A stretch of DNA of 34,836 bases from Verrucomicrobiota bacterium (lineage in GTDB: Bacteria; Verrucomicrobiota; Verrucomicrobiia; Verrucomicrobiales; DEV007). Where the stretch lies: the NCBI GenBank assembly GCA_024277195.1, contig JAJRVS010000147.1:1-34836 (forward strand), given 5' to 3'. Shown here in pieces: positions 24,668 through 33,582 of this stretch. The first letter of the stretch is position 1. Every line of letters starts with the position of its first letter. Below the pieces are notes generated by a model. It was not told the DNA's origin, made no database searches, and worked only from the letters and a program-made list of their open reading frames with translations. The translations under genes were made by a program, and so were the position numbers.

Positions 24668-25645
24668 TTGACTAAGCCCAAGAGCAAAAGCACTATCGTA
24701 AAGAGTGTAAAGGTTGCGGACTTTTTTGAGCGCCATGGGGAAGAGCTTCGCATGAAGCTGATTGGCACCCGTAGTGGTTTTGATCGCAAGATCATGGAGC
24801 CGACGGTTAATCGTCCGGGTTTGGCATTGGCGGGGTATTATAATTATTTTGCCCACCACAGGATCCAAGTCATCGGCAAGGCGGAGCGTTCGTATCTCAA
24901 GCATTTGGATGCGACAGAAAAACGTAACCGTTTTGCCGATCTCTGCAAACGTCAGATTCCTTGCATCATAGTTAGTAGAGGAGATACGATCAGCGCGGCC
25001 TCGGTGGAGATCGCCAACAAGGCCAAGCTTTCGGTGTTCCAAACGACCATGGTGACGATGAAGTTCATCAATGCGGCGACGGTACGGCTCGAATGGGAGT
25101 TTGCTGCCCGTACTACCCAGCACGGTTCAATGGTGGATGTGATGGGCATTGGTATTTTGATTCGTGGTGCCAGTGGAACGGGGAAAAGTGAGACAGTTTT
25201 ATCACTTTTGCGACGTGGGGCGAGTTTGGTATCTGATGATATGGTGTATTTCCGCAACTTTGAGGGGCGCGAGATCATTGGCGAAGCTCCTGAACTGGGA
25301 CAAAATCACATGGAAGTGAGGGGTTTGGGTATCATTAATGTGCCGGCTTTGTTTGGTGTGGGCACTGTTCGGACTGAAAAAAGGCTTGATCTGGTGATCA
25401 CTCTGAGGCCGGCGGATATGATGAATGAAGTGGATCGCATCGGCTTGGATCGCGGCTATTACAACCTGCTGGGGATGAAGGTTCCGCATGTGGAATTGCC
25501 GGTGGCTCCGGGTCGGGATATTGCTCAATTGGTTGAAGTAGCGGCATTGGATCAGAAATTAAAGTCTCTGGGACATGACTCGGCTGTCGAATTTAACAAG
25601 AAATTGTTGAAAATGATGCGTGAGCGACGAAAATCAGTTGTGTGA
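24668..25645 (+). CDS. hprK: HPr kinase/phosphorylase
   Basis: This 325-residue enzyme phosphorylates and dephosphorylates HPr on Ser46. The N-terminal domain (about 10-140) precedes the kinase domain with catalytic HG at 152-153, P-loop GASGTGKS at 167-174, acidic pair Asp190/Asp191 and signature EVRGLGIINV at 216-225. The start is taken as TTG 24668, three bases after the hpf stop, since it gives the normal family length; the first ATG, at 24752, would remove 28 residues. The target HPr gene lies 75 bases downstream and retains the Ser46 site. Confidence 0.95.
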   Translation: MTKPKSKSTIVKSVKVADFFERHGEELRMKLIGTRSGFDRKIMEPTVNRPGLALAGYYNYFAHHRIQVIGKAERSYLKHLDATEKRNRFADLCKRQIPCIIVSRGDTISAASVEIANKAKLSVFQTTMVTMKFINAATVRLEWEFAARTTQHGSMVDVMGIGILIRGASGTGKSETVLSLLRRGASLVSDDMVYFRNFEGREIIGEAPELGQNHMEVRGLGIINVPALFGVGTVRTEKRLDLVITLRPADMMNEVDRIGLDRGYYNLLGMKVPHVELPVAPGRDIAQLVEVAALDQKLKSLGHDSAVEFNKKLLKMMRERRKSVV

Positions 25646-25650
25646 ACCCG

Positions 25651-25692
25651 AATTCCCGATGGGAAAATAAAAATTCCCGATAGAAAAAGCAA
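25651..25692 (+). repeat. 21-base-period direct repeat before ptsH
   Basis: AATTCCCGATGGGAAAA (25651-25667) recurs as AATTCCCGATAGAAAAA at 25672-25688, one 21-base period later. The first copy contains a perfect TTCCC-GAT-GGGAA inverted repeat (25653-25665). A weaker third match, AATTCCCGCTAAAGA, is at 26016-26030 before ptsI. Two helical turns between copies is typical of paired protein-binding sites; an operator role is inference. Confidence 0.5.
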
Positions 25693-25720
25693 GCTACTCC
25701 CCCTGATACAGCGCCTGACG

Positions 25721-25990
25721 ATGTTGGAAAAACAATATACTATCACTAATCGCCAAGGACTGCATGCGCGTCCTGCAGCGATGTTTGTTAAAATCTCTAA
25801 TCGCTTCAAATGCGAGGTCTGGGTCACGAAGGATGGTGAACAGGTGAATGGCAAGAGCATCATGGGACTGATGATTCTGGCTGCCGAGGAGGGTGCCAAG
25901 ATAGACATTTCTACAGATGGGGAGGATGAAACCGAAGCGATGGAGAGCCTGGGAGCATTGATTGAAAGTGGCTTTACCAAGGACGCGTAA
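25721..25990 (+). CDS. ptsH: Phosphocarrier protein HPr
   Basis: This 89-residue protein accepts phosphate from enzyme I on His15 (GLHARPA, 13-19) and is regulated by phosphorylation at Ser46 (NGKSIMGL, 43-50) by HPr kinase. Both sites sit at their canonical positions. No sugar-specific EII component is in the window, so the relay may be regulatory. ptsI follows after 90 bases. Confidence 0.97.
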   Translation: MLEKQYTITNRQGLHARPAAMFVKISNRFKCEVWVTKDGEQVNGKSIMGLMILAAEEGAKIDISTDGEDETEAMESLGALIESGFTKDA

Positions 25991-26080
25991 ATTTATCCCC
26001 GGCTGTTTATGGCTGAATTCCCGCTAAAGAGCATCGAATTTGCTTGGAGCGCAGGCTGTAAATGGAGAGAATGAGCCACC

Positions 26081-27858
26081 ATGCCTGAAAACGATCCACG
26101 AGAAGAACACCGATACCAGGGCACTGCGGTGTCTCCGGGCATCGTCCGCGCTCGAGTGCAGTTGAAAGGGGTGTTGATGGACGAGCCGGAATCCAGAAGG
26201 ATTGCCGAGTCGGAGTTGGAGGCTGAAGAGCAACGTTTGCAGCAAGCGCTGTTACTGACTCGTGAGCAAATTGTCGAGATGCGGCACAAAATCGAAGCGG
26301 TGGCCGGTGCTGAGAATGCGAGTATTTTTGATGCTCATTTGTTGCTGTTGGAGGATTCTACTGTTTTGGGGGAAGTGAAGAAGTTGATGCACTCCGAATT
26401 GCGCAATGTGGATCGGGTTTATTATGAGGTGATCGAGCGCTATCTGGAGTCGTTGCGCCGCATCGAGGATCCTTATCTGAGGGAGAGGGCGATTGATATC
26501 GAAGATGTGGCGATGCGGGTATTGAGAAATCTCGGTCCGGATGAGAATGCGGATGAAGAGTTGGTATTCGAGGGTTTGGGCGACGAATTTATTCTGGTGG
26601 CACATGACCTGACTCCCTCCGATACCGCGTCGATAGACCGCAATCAAGTTTTGGGATTTGCGACCGAGGTGGGCAGTATGGTATCTCACACCGCCATTAT
26701 GGCTCGTTCTCTTAATATACCGGCCGTGGTTGGTATTCCATCCTTACGGGCTGATGTGGAAACGGGTGATGAGGTTTTACTCGATGGTTATAATGGTTTG
26801 CTGATCGTGAGGCCGAATCAGGAAACGCTGGCGGAATATGAAATTCTGAAAGCTGAGAAAGCGGTTTTATTGGATGACCTAAAGGAGCTGCGCGACCGTG
26901 AAACGGAAACGGCTGACGGGCATCAGATCACGTTGTCGGCAAATATCGAATTTTCGCATGAAGTCAGCCAGGTGCAGAAGCAGGGAGCGGAAGGGGTCGG
27001 GCTTTTCCGCACCGAGTTTTTTTATGCCAATGAAAAAGCGCTAAGGACAGAGAATGCGCAGACGCGTCAGTATGTTGATGTGGCGGTGGCGGTGGCGCCC
27101 AATGCGGTGATTATCCGCACCGTTGATCTGGGCGGAGACAAATTAATGCCGGGCTTGATGGCTGAAGCGGAGCCTAATCCCTTTTTGGGTTGGCGGGGCA
27201 TTCGAGTGTGTTTGCAGGAGCCGGACATTTCCGCCCGCAGTTGAGGTCGATTTTGCGTGCCAGTGCGCGGGGCAAGGTGGGGGTGATGTTTCCATTTATC
27301 TGTTGCGTGGAGGAGTTGCGGGATGCGATCGCGGCCTTGGAGGAAGAAAAGATCAATCTTAGAAAAGCGGGTGAGCCTTTTGATGATAATATTGAAGTGG
27401 GGGCGATGATTGAAATCCCCAGTGCGGCTTTGATGGCGGATGAACTGGCCAGGGAAGTGGATTTTTTCAGTATAGGTACCAATGATCTGGTGCAATACAC
27501 CTTGGCGGTGGATCGTGTCAATGATCGGGTGGCCAATCTGTTTCGCAGTGCTAATCCTGCGGTGTTGAAGTTGATCAAACATGTGGTGGAGGCGGCGCAT
27601 CGCAATGGGATTTGGGCTGGAATTTGCGGAGAAATGGCAGGTGATCTGCTGATGACTCCGTTGATGATTGGTTACGGGGTTGATGAGTTGAGCGTGGGAG
27701 CATCCCAGTTATTGAGTGTGAGACGGGCGATCTCACGGCTCAGGGTGGATGAGTGTCAGAAGCTGGTGAAGGAGATCGAGGGACTTTCTTCTGCCAGCGA
27801 GGTGGAAGAGCGTTGTCGGGCTTTGGTGATGGAAAAATATCCGGAATTGGTGTCTTGA
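26081..27858 (+). CDS. ptsI: PTS enzyme I, interrupted by a -1 frameshift near 27229
   Basis: Enzyme I transfers phosphate from phosphoenolpyruvate to HPr. The first frame (26081-27244) has the N-terminal domain, the phospho-histidine motif GSMVSHTAIMARS (His203) and the PEP-binding barrel to NPFLGWRGIRVCLQEPDI, then ends after SARS. The sequence continues in the -1 frame from TTC at 27229 as FRPQLRSILRASARGKVGVM to 27858, with SIGTNDLVQYTLAVDR and the active cysteine in GICGEMAGD. One extra T in the run at 27228-27230 would restore a 592-residue protein of normal length. Both halves look fully conserved, which favours a sequencing or assembly error, a very recent mutation or, less likely, recoding. 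The start has GGAGAG eleven bases upstream. Confidence 0.9.
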
Positions 27859-28988
27859 TGAGTTCAACGCAATGGCGCATAGCATTATCGATCTTGTTGT
27901 CAGTATTTTTTCTGACGACACAGGCGCAGGCATTCCCTTTTGGTAAAAAAACAGCAGGGATAGAGGAGTCTGCGCAAGCTCCCTGTGGCCCTGGCGGCAT
28001 GACGATCACGCCCAGCGGATCCTATATTGTCAGTTGTCACCAGTTTTTTAACCCGGAGATGAAGGTGATGCGGCTGAATAAGGATGGGATTTGGGAGCCG
28101 TTCCCCAACCGGGCAATGAATACCGGGGAGGGGAATGCGCCTTTGGTGCTGGATTCTGTTTTGGGAGTCGAGTGCGACAAAGATGGCATCGTTTGGATGC
28201 TCGATAATGGCCGGCGGACTGAAAAACAGCCCAAGTTGGTCGCATGGAATACCAAAAAAAAGAGACTGCACCGGGTGATTCCGATCACCGAGGCGGCTTT
28301 GGTGGAAACTTCGTTTTTGGATGACTTGGCGCTGGATCCGGAGGAGCCTTTTATCTATCTGGCGGACCCGGCAGGTGGGGATGATGCCGCTTTGATAGTG
28401 GTGGATTTGGTCACAGGTTTGTCCCGCCGGGTGCTGCATGGGGATTATGCAGTTCGCGCAGGGAAAATAGGTCTGCAGATGGACGGGCAAGCCGTGGTGG
28501 TGAAACGGCCGGATGGCCGGCAGGTGAAACCGCTGAGCGGGGTCAACCCGATCACCGTGGACAAAAAAGGGCGCTGGCTGTTTTTTGGCCCGATGAACAG
28601 TCGCATTCTCTATCAGATAGAAACCAAGGATCTGCGCAATTCTGCCTTGCTTGAAGAGGAACTGGCCGGCCGGATCAAGCGGGTCAGTGGTCAGAAACCG
28701 ATTGCCAGCAGCATGTCGATCGATTCCAAAGGCAATATCTATTTTGCGGACATCCAGCGTCACGCGATCACTTATATTTCGGTGGTGGATCAGCGCTTGC
28801 ACACCTTGATCACGGATTCGCGCATTTTGTGGCCGGACGGATTGTGTTTTGGCACTGATGGCAAATTGCATTTTTTTACCAGCCAGCTGCATCGCTCAGC
28901 GATTTTTAATGCGGGCAAAGATCGCAGCCAGCCGCCCTTTTGGGTGTTTAAGATCAAGGCCAAAGCATCGGGAACGGTCGGGAGGTGA
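27858..28988 (+). CDS. Exported MRJP/yellow-like beta-propeller protein
   Basis: This 376-residue protein has a signal peptide (about 1-25, ending AQA). The beta-propeller resembles the major royal jelly/yellow family: FLDDLALDPEEPFIYLADPA, GGDDAALIVVDLVTGLSRRV, ITVDKKGRWLFFGPMNSRIL and IASSMSIDSKGNIYFADIQR. Bacterial members are often annotated as SMP-30/gluconolactonase-like or L-dopachrome tautomerase-related, but their substrates are mostly unknown. ATG 27858 overlaps the ptsI stop (TGATG). A longer in-frame start at 27753 lies inside ptsI and would bury the signal peptide, so I rejected it. Confidence 0.85.
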   Translation: MSSTQWRIALSILLSVFFLTTQAQAFPFGKKTAGIEESAQAPCGPGGMTITPSGSYIVSCHQFFNPEMKVMRLNKDGIWEPFPNRAMNTGEGNAPLVLDSVLGVECDKDGIVWMLDNGRRTEKQPKLVAWNTKKKRLHRVIPITEAALVETSFLDDLALDPEEPFIYLADPAGGDDAALIVVDLVTGLSRRVLHGDYAVRAGKIGLQMDGQAVVVKRPDGRQVKPLSGVNPITVDKKGRWLFFGPMNSRILYQIETKDLRNSALLEEELAGRIKRVSGQKPIASSMSIDSKGNIYFADIQRHAITYISVVDQRLHTLITDSRILWPDGLCFGTDGKLHFFTSQLHRSAIFNAGKDRSQPPFWVFKIKAKASGTVGR

Positions 28989-28992
28989 GATT

Positions 28993-29023
28993 TTGACAAT
29001 AAATAACGGAGATAGCGCATAAT
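28993..29023 (+). promoter_or_regulatory. Probable promoter of tRNA-Leu and ubiE
   Basis: A perfect TTGACA -35 (28993-28998) is followed after 19 bases by CATAAT (29018-29023). The spacer is slightly long. Transcription would begin about 65 bases before the tRNA. Confidence 0.45.
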
Positions 29024-29095
29024 TCTGGTTGTGGGATCGGCTTTTACGTGATTAGGTGCGACCCCGTTTGAGGTGGTTCGCCACTTCGATTAACT

Positions 29096-29177
29096 GCTCA
29101 CGTGGCGGAATTGGTAGACGCGCATGATTCAGGTTCATGTGGGGAGACCCGTGGAGGTTCGATTCCTCTCGTGAGCA
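29096..29177 (+). tRNA. tRNA-Leu (anticodon CAG)
   Basis: The acceptor stem GCTCACG pairs with CGTGAGC and is followed by discriminator A. The D arm is GGCGGAATTGGTAGACGC. The anticodon stem CATGA/TCATG encloses loop TTCAGGT, with anticodon CAG at 29130-29132. A long variable arm, as in class II tRNAs, precedes the T arm GGAGG-TTCGATT-CCTCT. CCA is not encoded. A run of seven T lies just downstream. Confidence 0.95.
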
Positions 29178-29233
29178 CTTCTTTTTTTGTCGAGTTTCCC
29201 GACTTATTTCACCCAGCGATCAGGCTAACGCAG

Positions 29234-29923
29234 ATGTCTCAAGATCCGGTATTTGTCAGTAAGGCATTCAGTTCAATCGCCAAGCGATATGTGCTGACCA
29301 ATCATGTGCTGAGCTTTGGCGTGGATATTTTGTGGCGTAGGCAAGTGGCTTCGATGGTGCGCGATTTTGGCGGGCAACGGGTTTTGGATATTGCCTGTGG
29401 CAGCGGGGATCTCGCTGCGGAGGTGATTAAAAAAATGCCTCAGGCAGAAGTGGTGGCGGCAGATTTCTGTGCGCCGATGCTGCAACAAGCACGCTTGCGA
29501 GGTTTGCCGATGTTATTGGTGGCGGATGGTATGCAATTGCCTTTCGAAGCTGGTTTTTTTGATTCACTCACGATTGGCTACGGGCTCAGGAATATGGAGA
29601 CCTGGGACGGGGCTTTGTCAGAGCTGGGCCGAGTGCTGAAACCGGGCGGACAGTTGGTGGTATTGGATTTTTCTATCCCAAGGGGATGGCTGTGCGGTCC
29701 TTATCGGTTTTATCTGCATCGCATTTTGCCGGTTATGGGGGGCTGGTTGACTGGCAACCGCGAAGCTTACGACTACTTGTCCGAATCCATCGAGCGTTTT
29801 CCCAGCGGAGATGAGATGTGCGACTTGATGAGGAATAATGGTTTTGATGAAGCTCGCTGTATTCCTCTGTGGGGCGGGATTTCCTCGATCTATGTAGGGC
29901 GGGCCTCCGACCCGCACAGTTGA
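29234..29923 (+). CDS. ubiE: Ubiquinone/menaquinone biosynthesis C-methyltransferase
   Basis: This 229-residue enzyme uses S-adenosylmethionine to methylate demethylmenaquinone (or the ubiquinone precursor), the last step of menaquinone synthesis. It has FSSIAKRYVLTNHVLSFG at the N-terminus, SAM motif I LDIACGSGD (51-59), ADFCAPML, GYGLRNMETWDGALSELGRV and LKPGGQLVVLDFSIPRG. A frame open from within the tRNA extends upstream, but ATG 29234 gives the family's N-terminus. The family normally ends soon after GGISSIYVG; here RASDPHS is added by a repeat-like sequence at 29894-29916. It probably shares a transcript with the tRNA. Confidence 0.94.
   Translation: MSQDPVFVSKAFSSIAKRYVLTNHVLSFGVDILWRRQVASMVRDFGGQRVLDIACGSGDLAAEVIKKMPQAEVVAADFCAPMLQQARLRGLPMLLVADGMQLPFEAGFFDSLTIGYGLRNMETWDGALSELGRVLKPGGQLVVLDFSIPRGWLCGPYRFYLHRILPVMGGWLTGNREAYDYLSESIERFPSGDEMCDLMRNNGFDEARCIPLWGGISSIYVGRASDPHS
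29894..29916 (+). repeat. Short GC-rich hairpin sequence at the ubiE 3' end
   Basis: GTAGGGCGGGCCTCCGACCC and the following bases form arms GCGGG (29899-29903) and CCCGC (29911-29915) around CCTCCGA. It resembles short repeats common in verrucomicrobial genomes, from memory; this is the only copy I noticed in the window. It encodes the last residues of UbiE. Confidence 0.4.
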
Positions 29924-30011
29924 ACGCAATGTTATCGATGGGCGGGGGCATTCATAGCCCGGCTAATCGTGCCGAGTATTTGGTTTCTTGAAAACCCTAT
30001 AGCTTAATTGC

Positions 30012-32021
30012 TTAATTTTGCGCCGGGCGCAAGGCGGCGGGGGTGGTGATGATGGGCTGGGAGAGGTCGCGGAAGGTTGCGCGGTCGATGATAAAAACAT
30101 CGGGGGAGTTGTCGAGCGAGCCGTAATAAAAACCGCTGGTGGCAGCTGCGGAAAATCTGAGGGTGTGTGTTACCTCTGTGGGTGTCTGTAAGGCTCGGTC
30201 GATTTCCTCGATCAGAATTTTTATCGTTAACTTGGGCTGCTCTAGAGCTTTATAGGCGAGCTGGCTGGTGGTGATCCAGTCTTGGGAGGTGAGTGAGCCC
30301 AGAGTTGAGGCGAGTTTGAGTGCCACACGACGGTCGATCTCTTTGCTGATGTCGCTGCCGTCTTGTTTGCCGCTCCACTGATCACGGGTATAATCGTATT
30401 TCAGTTGCAGAGCTTTTTGGTCAGCTTTGCTGCGTTCGATTTCACGCAGAGTGAGGATGGAAAAACTGATCACTTTGGGGGCTTTCCATTTCAAGGGATG
30501 GGGGGATACACGGTTTTGGAAGGCTGGGGAAATTTCGTAAATATAGGGTTCACCGATGAAACTGGCAAACAGACGGTTAGCGTCGTTTTTGCTCCGTCCG
30601 AGTTTGAGTGTGTGCTGGATCAGTTCGGGTTTTTGTTGGGCGGCGTTTGCTTGAGCAAGGTTTTGATTCGTATCGTTACTGGAATTGGGGTCTATGGTTT
30701 TGAATACATTGAAGGTGATGGCGGTGAAGGGATGATCGAGGCCGTAGTCGGCTGGTTTTGCTTTATCAGGGGCAATAAAAGAGATGATTTTTTCTTCGTT
30801 AACCGAATTTACCAGACGCACTATTTTGCCGAGGTTGGCATTTTCCCGTTTGCTGTTGCGATCGGATTTCCATTTGATCTGCCCTTCGGCGGGTGGCATC
30901 GCGGTGAGGATGACGTTGGGGTTGCTGCGGGTTTGGATGATGATGCTGTGCAGCAGGGGGAGGGGGATGCGGGCCAGGTAGGGGTCGCGGTAGGTATTGG
31001 AGTTATCCGGTAATTGTTGCAGCAAAGGCGAACGGATCAAAAAGGTGGCTGGACGGTCGGATACCCGGGCCTCTAGTAATGGAAGCTCTTTTGCTTTTGA
31101 AGCAACCGGCTCGGCAGCAGGGTTGCCTGGTGTTTTGGCGGGGGAGAGAAATACAGAGATAGCTTTGTCCAGGCCTTTGATTTGCAGCTCGAAGACCACC
31201 GCATTTTCTGGCACGGGATTTGGATTGGCGGCATTGCTTTCCTTGCTATCGAGCAGAGTTTCTACTCGCAGGGAGGAAAGTTGAGCAAGGATGTTTTCGA
31301 TAAGCTCGGCATTGGCGCGAGCGGGCAGCGGATGGGTCATCAACCATTCCGTGCCGGTAGGGCTGGTTTTTTTTGCTAATTTGACTGAATTGCCTGCCGT
31401 GCGGATGGAAAGGCCGGTCAGACTGCTCACTGGAGCGAAGAGCAGGGTTTGATCACGCAGGGCAGCGGCGGGGTCTTCGAAGTACTGCCGAGGGTTGCCG
31501 TCAACGACATAGACATCAGAGCTTTGTTTGTCCTTGCCCTTGATCCGTGCGTAAATGGTATTGGTCATGGGGGCGGGTTTGCCGAAGACCAAGGTCAGGG
31601 TGTCATTGGTTTTGGATTTTTTAGAATCACCGCCCAAAACTAGGGCAACTTCTATTTGATCTTCTTCGTTGAAGCCGAGTTCTTGATCCGAAAGTTTTTC
31701 ATCGTTTTTGATTTCATCGGCAGAAAGTTGGTCACGCAGAGTGAGGTGGGTGAGCAGGTCAAGCACTGCCTTGATAGTGGCTTGGTCGGCACGGTCGGCG
31801 ACGGGTTGGTCAAAAAACCAAAGTTCATTGTGTTTGCTGATCACTGTCTTGATCCCGTCGGATTGGATATGGATCTCTTTGACGTTTTCTGCCTGAAAGC
31901 GGGTCAGGGTTTTGTTGTTTTGATTATCCGGGTTCAGACTTTGAGAGGATTGCCCCAGATAGATCCAGATACCAAGGCCGGTGGCGATGGCAAATAAAAT
32001 CAAAGTGGTGGTGGATCTCAT
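30012..32021 (-). CDS. DUF4340 domain-containing membrane-anchored protein
   Basis: This 669-residue protein has one N-terminal transmembrane segment (about 4-23) followed by a large periplasmic part. The beginning (QAENVKEIHIQSDGIKTVIS, then LWFFDQPVADRADQATIKAV) matches the repeated beta-rich DUF4340 module, which appears again further along (LSGLSIRTAGNSVKLAKK-type segment and later repeats). DUF4340 proteins regularly accompany GldG-like transporter proteins, as here. Function is unknown; it may be the outermost part of the transporter complex. It is the last gene of the operon, 24 bases after the GldG-like gene. Confidence 0.87.
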   Translation of the reverse strand: MRSTTTLILFAIATGLGIWIYLGQSSQSLNPDNQNNKTLTRFQAENVKEIHIQSDGIKTVISKHNELWFFDQPVADRADQATIKAVLDLLTHLTLRDQLSADEIKNDEKLSDQELGFNEEDQIEVALVLGGDSKKSKTNDTLTLVFGKPAPMTNTIYARIKGKDKQSSDVYVVDGNPRQYFEDPAAALRDQTLLFAPVSSLTGLSIRTAGNSVKLAKKTSPTGTEWLMTHPLPARANAELIENILAQLSSLRVETLLDSKESNAANPNPVPENAVVFELQIKGLDKAISVFLSPAKTPGNPAAEPVASKAKELPLLEARVSDRPATFLIRSPLLQQLPDNSNTYRDPYLARIPLPLLHSIIIQTRSNPNVILTAMPPAEGQIKWKSDRNSKRENANLGKIVRLVNSVNEEKIISFIAPDKAKPADYGLDHPFTAITFNVFKTIDPNSSNDTNQNLAQANAAQQKPELIQHTLKLGRSKNDANRLFASFIGEPYIYEISPAFQNRVSPHPLKWKAPKVISFSILTLREIERSKADQKALQLKYDYTRDQWSGKQDGSDISKEIDRRVALKLASTLGSLTSQDWITTSQLAYKALEQPKLTIKILIEEIDRALQTPTEVTHTLRFSAAATSGFYYGSLDNSPDVFIIDRATFRDLSQPIITTPAALRPAQN

Positions 32022-32045
32022 GGTTTTTAAAAAGGTGATGCGAGT

Positions 32046-33548
32046 TTAGTGTCTGCGTATCATTCTGATAATTCCCGCTAAAATCAGCGCGATGCCAGGC
32101 AGGATGAAAATCGACAGGTTGTTCAATAGACTGAGGTCTGCGGGTTCGATGTCCAGAGTGTAGGTTGTCAGCTTTCTGGGAGAGATGCCGATCAACTCGG
32201 AACGATCAACCATCCAGTTGAGCGAGGCCATGGTGAAGTCTGCGTTGATCTTTGATGTATTCCCCGCGGGGTCGATCAAGTCGGGATTGCTGACGATGAC
32301 CATGCGGGAGCTGCGGATTTTCATGTTGGGATCATCAGTGGCTCCTTTTTCGATCGATGCAGCGGTGTAGGCGGGCGGTGGGTTGTCTTGGTTTTCGTTG
32401 TAAGCGGCGACTTCCTCCTGGTAATCCGTTTCTCCCCAGAAACGGGAACCTGCAACCATCAGTGGCAGCGGGCGTATTTTTTTCACTTCGAGCAATTCGT
32501 CGTCGTTGAATACTTTGAGGGACTGGGTTTGTCCTCTGAGCTGCAAATTGATACCACCCAGATTGCGGGTGATGGGCGAACCGGGCAGGAAGGCGATGGG
32601 CACGTCGAAGGTTTTTTTCAGCGCCATGCCGGGGATGCTGACTACGGATAATACCCGGTCATCCTGTGGGGCGACGCCGTGGGCGCGGATGAAGGCGCTG
32701 AGGTTGGGAGTGGCTGCAGCGGGGTCGAGAAAGATCAACAGGCCGCCGTGTTGTTCGTTCCAGTAGCTTTCTAGCATCTCAATGTGACGGGCTTCGAGGT
32801 CGACTTTGGCCCCGGCGATGAACACGGCATCGGCATCGGCGGGGATGGACTTGATCCCTGCCAGGTTGAGTGATTCGAGGCGGACGTTCTGGGTAGATGC
32901 GATGCTGGCGAGTTGTTTGCCGATTTGGATTAATTCTTCTGCTTGGCGATTGCCGATCAGTAGGTAGATTTTTTTCTGCTGCTTTTCGGTGACTTGTAAG
33001 AGGGAGGAGGTGATGACTTCTTCACCGCGAAATTCCATCACGCGTTGATTGCGGTCGGTGGAGCGGGTGATCAGGTCTTCGGCGGCGAGGATCTTGGTGC
33101 GGTTGGGGGTGAGCAATACGATGGAGTCGCGGTTGAATACCAAGCCGTGTTGGTTGCTCAGGTCCATCAGGCGCTCGCGGTCGCGGCTGAGGTCCAGTAT
33201 TTCTAGAGTGATGTGGTCATTGCTGTGGCGTTCATATTCGGAGAGTAAAGCCTGGACGTCGGAAAATAAGTCCGAGGAGCGCAGGAAGGCCATGATGATT
33301 TTGACTTCTCCTTCTTGATTAGCGAGGAAGTTTTTGCTGGTTTCGGAGAGGGTGAATTTGCGGTTCTGGGTCAGATCCCATTGTTGGTGTTGGCGGAAAC
33401 CGATGTAATTAACTTCGGCGTAGATGATGAATACCAGTAAAATCTGCAAGACCACCCGCGCGGCGATAAACAGACGTCGGGCGGGACGCGCCGGACGAGG
33501 ATCGGGCGTTTCGCTTTTTTGTTTGGACTGCTTATCGGGTGATGCCAT
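32046..33548 (-). CDS. GldG family ABC transporter-associated protein
   Basis: This 500-residue protein has a basic, proline-rich cytoplasmic N-terminus, then a transmembrane segment (about 26-46). A periplasmic domain of the ABC-transporter auxiliary (GldG/IflA) type begins WDLTQNRKFTLSETSKNFL and includes IAGAKVDLEARHIEMLESYW and GGLLIFLDPAAATP. A second transmembrane segment lies near the C-terminus (about 478-496) followed by RMIRRH. In Bacteroidetes GldG acts with GldA and GldF and is needed for gliding; outside that group the substrate is unknown. It sits between the permease and DUF4340 genes. Confidence 0.9.
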   Translation of the reverse strand: MASPDKQSKQKSETPDPRPARPARRLFIAARVVLQILLVFIIYAEVNYIGFRQHQQWDLTQNRKFTLSETSKNFLANQEGEVKIIMAFLRSSDLFSDVQALLSEYERHSNDHITLEILDLSRDRERLMDLSNQHGLVFNRDSIVLLTPNRTKILAAEDLITRSTDRNQRVMEFRGEEVITSSLLQVTEKQQKKIYLLIGNRQAEELIQIGKQLASIASTQNVRLESLNLAGIKSIPADADAVFIAGAKVDLEARHIEMLESYWNEQHGGLLIFLDPAAATPNLSAFIRAHGVAPQDDRVLSVVSIPGMALKKTFDVPIAFLPGSPITRNLGGINLQLRGQTQSLKVFNDDELLEVKKIRPLPLMVAGSRFWGETDYQEEVAAYNENQDNPPPAYTAASIEKGATDDPNMKIRSSRMVIVSNPDLIDPAGNTSKINADFTMASLNWMVDRSELIGISPRKLTTYTLDIEPADLSLLNNLSIFILPGIALILAGIIRMIRRH

Positions 33549-33582
33549 GGGTATGGTCGAATGTTTTAACTGCGGAGGAGTG

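Noticed and set aside
27900-28892. 330-codon minus-strand frame opposite the MRJP-like gene
   Set aside because: It is antisense to a gene with a signal peptide and propeller motifs; the His/Arg/Gln-rich translation is typical of a shadow frame.
29102-29233. Upstream extension of the ubiE frame through the tRNA-Leu
   Set aside because: The sequence is a complete tRNA; the methyltransferase family start matches ATG 29234.
29924-30011. Terminator between the convergent ubiE and DUF4340 genes
   Set aside because: Only weak hairpins such as GGTTT/AAACC are present, none followed by a T-run.
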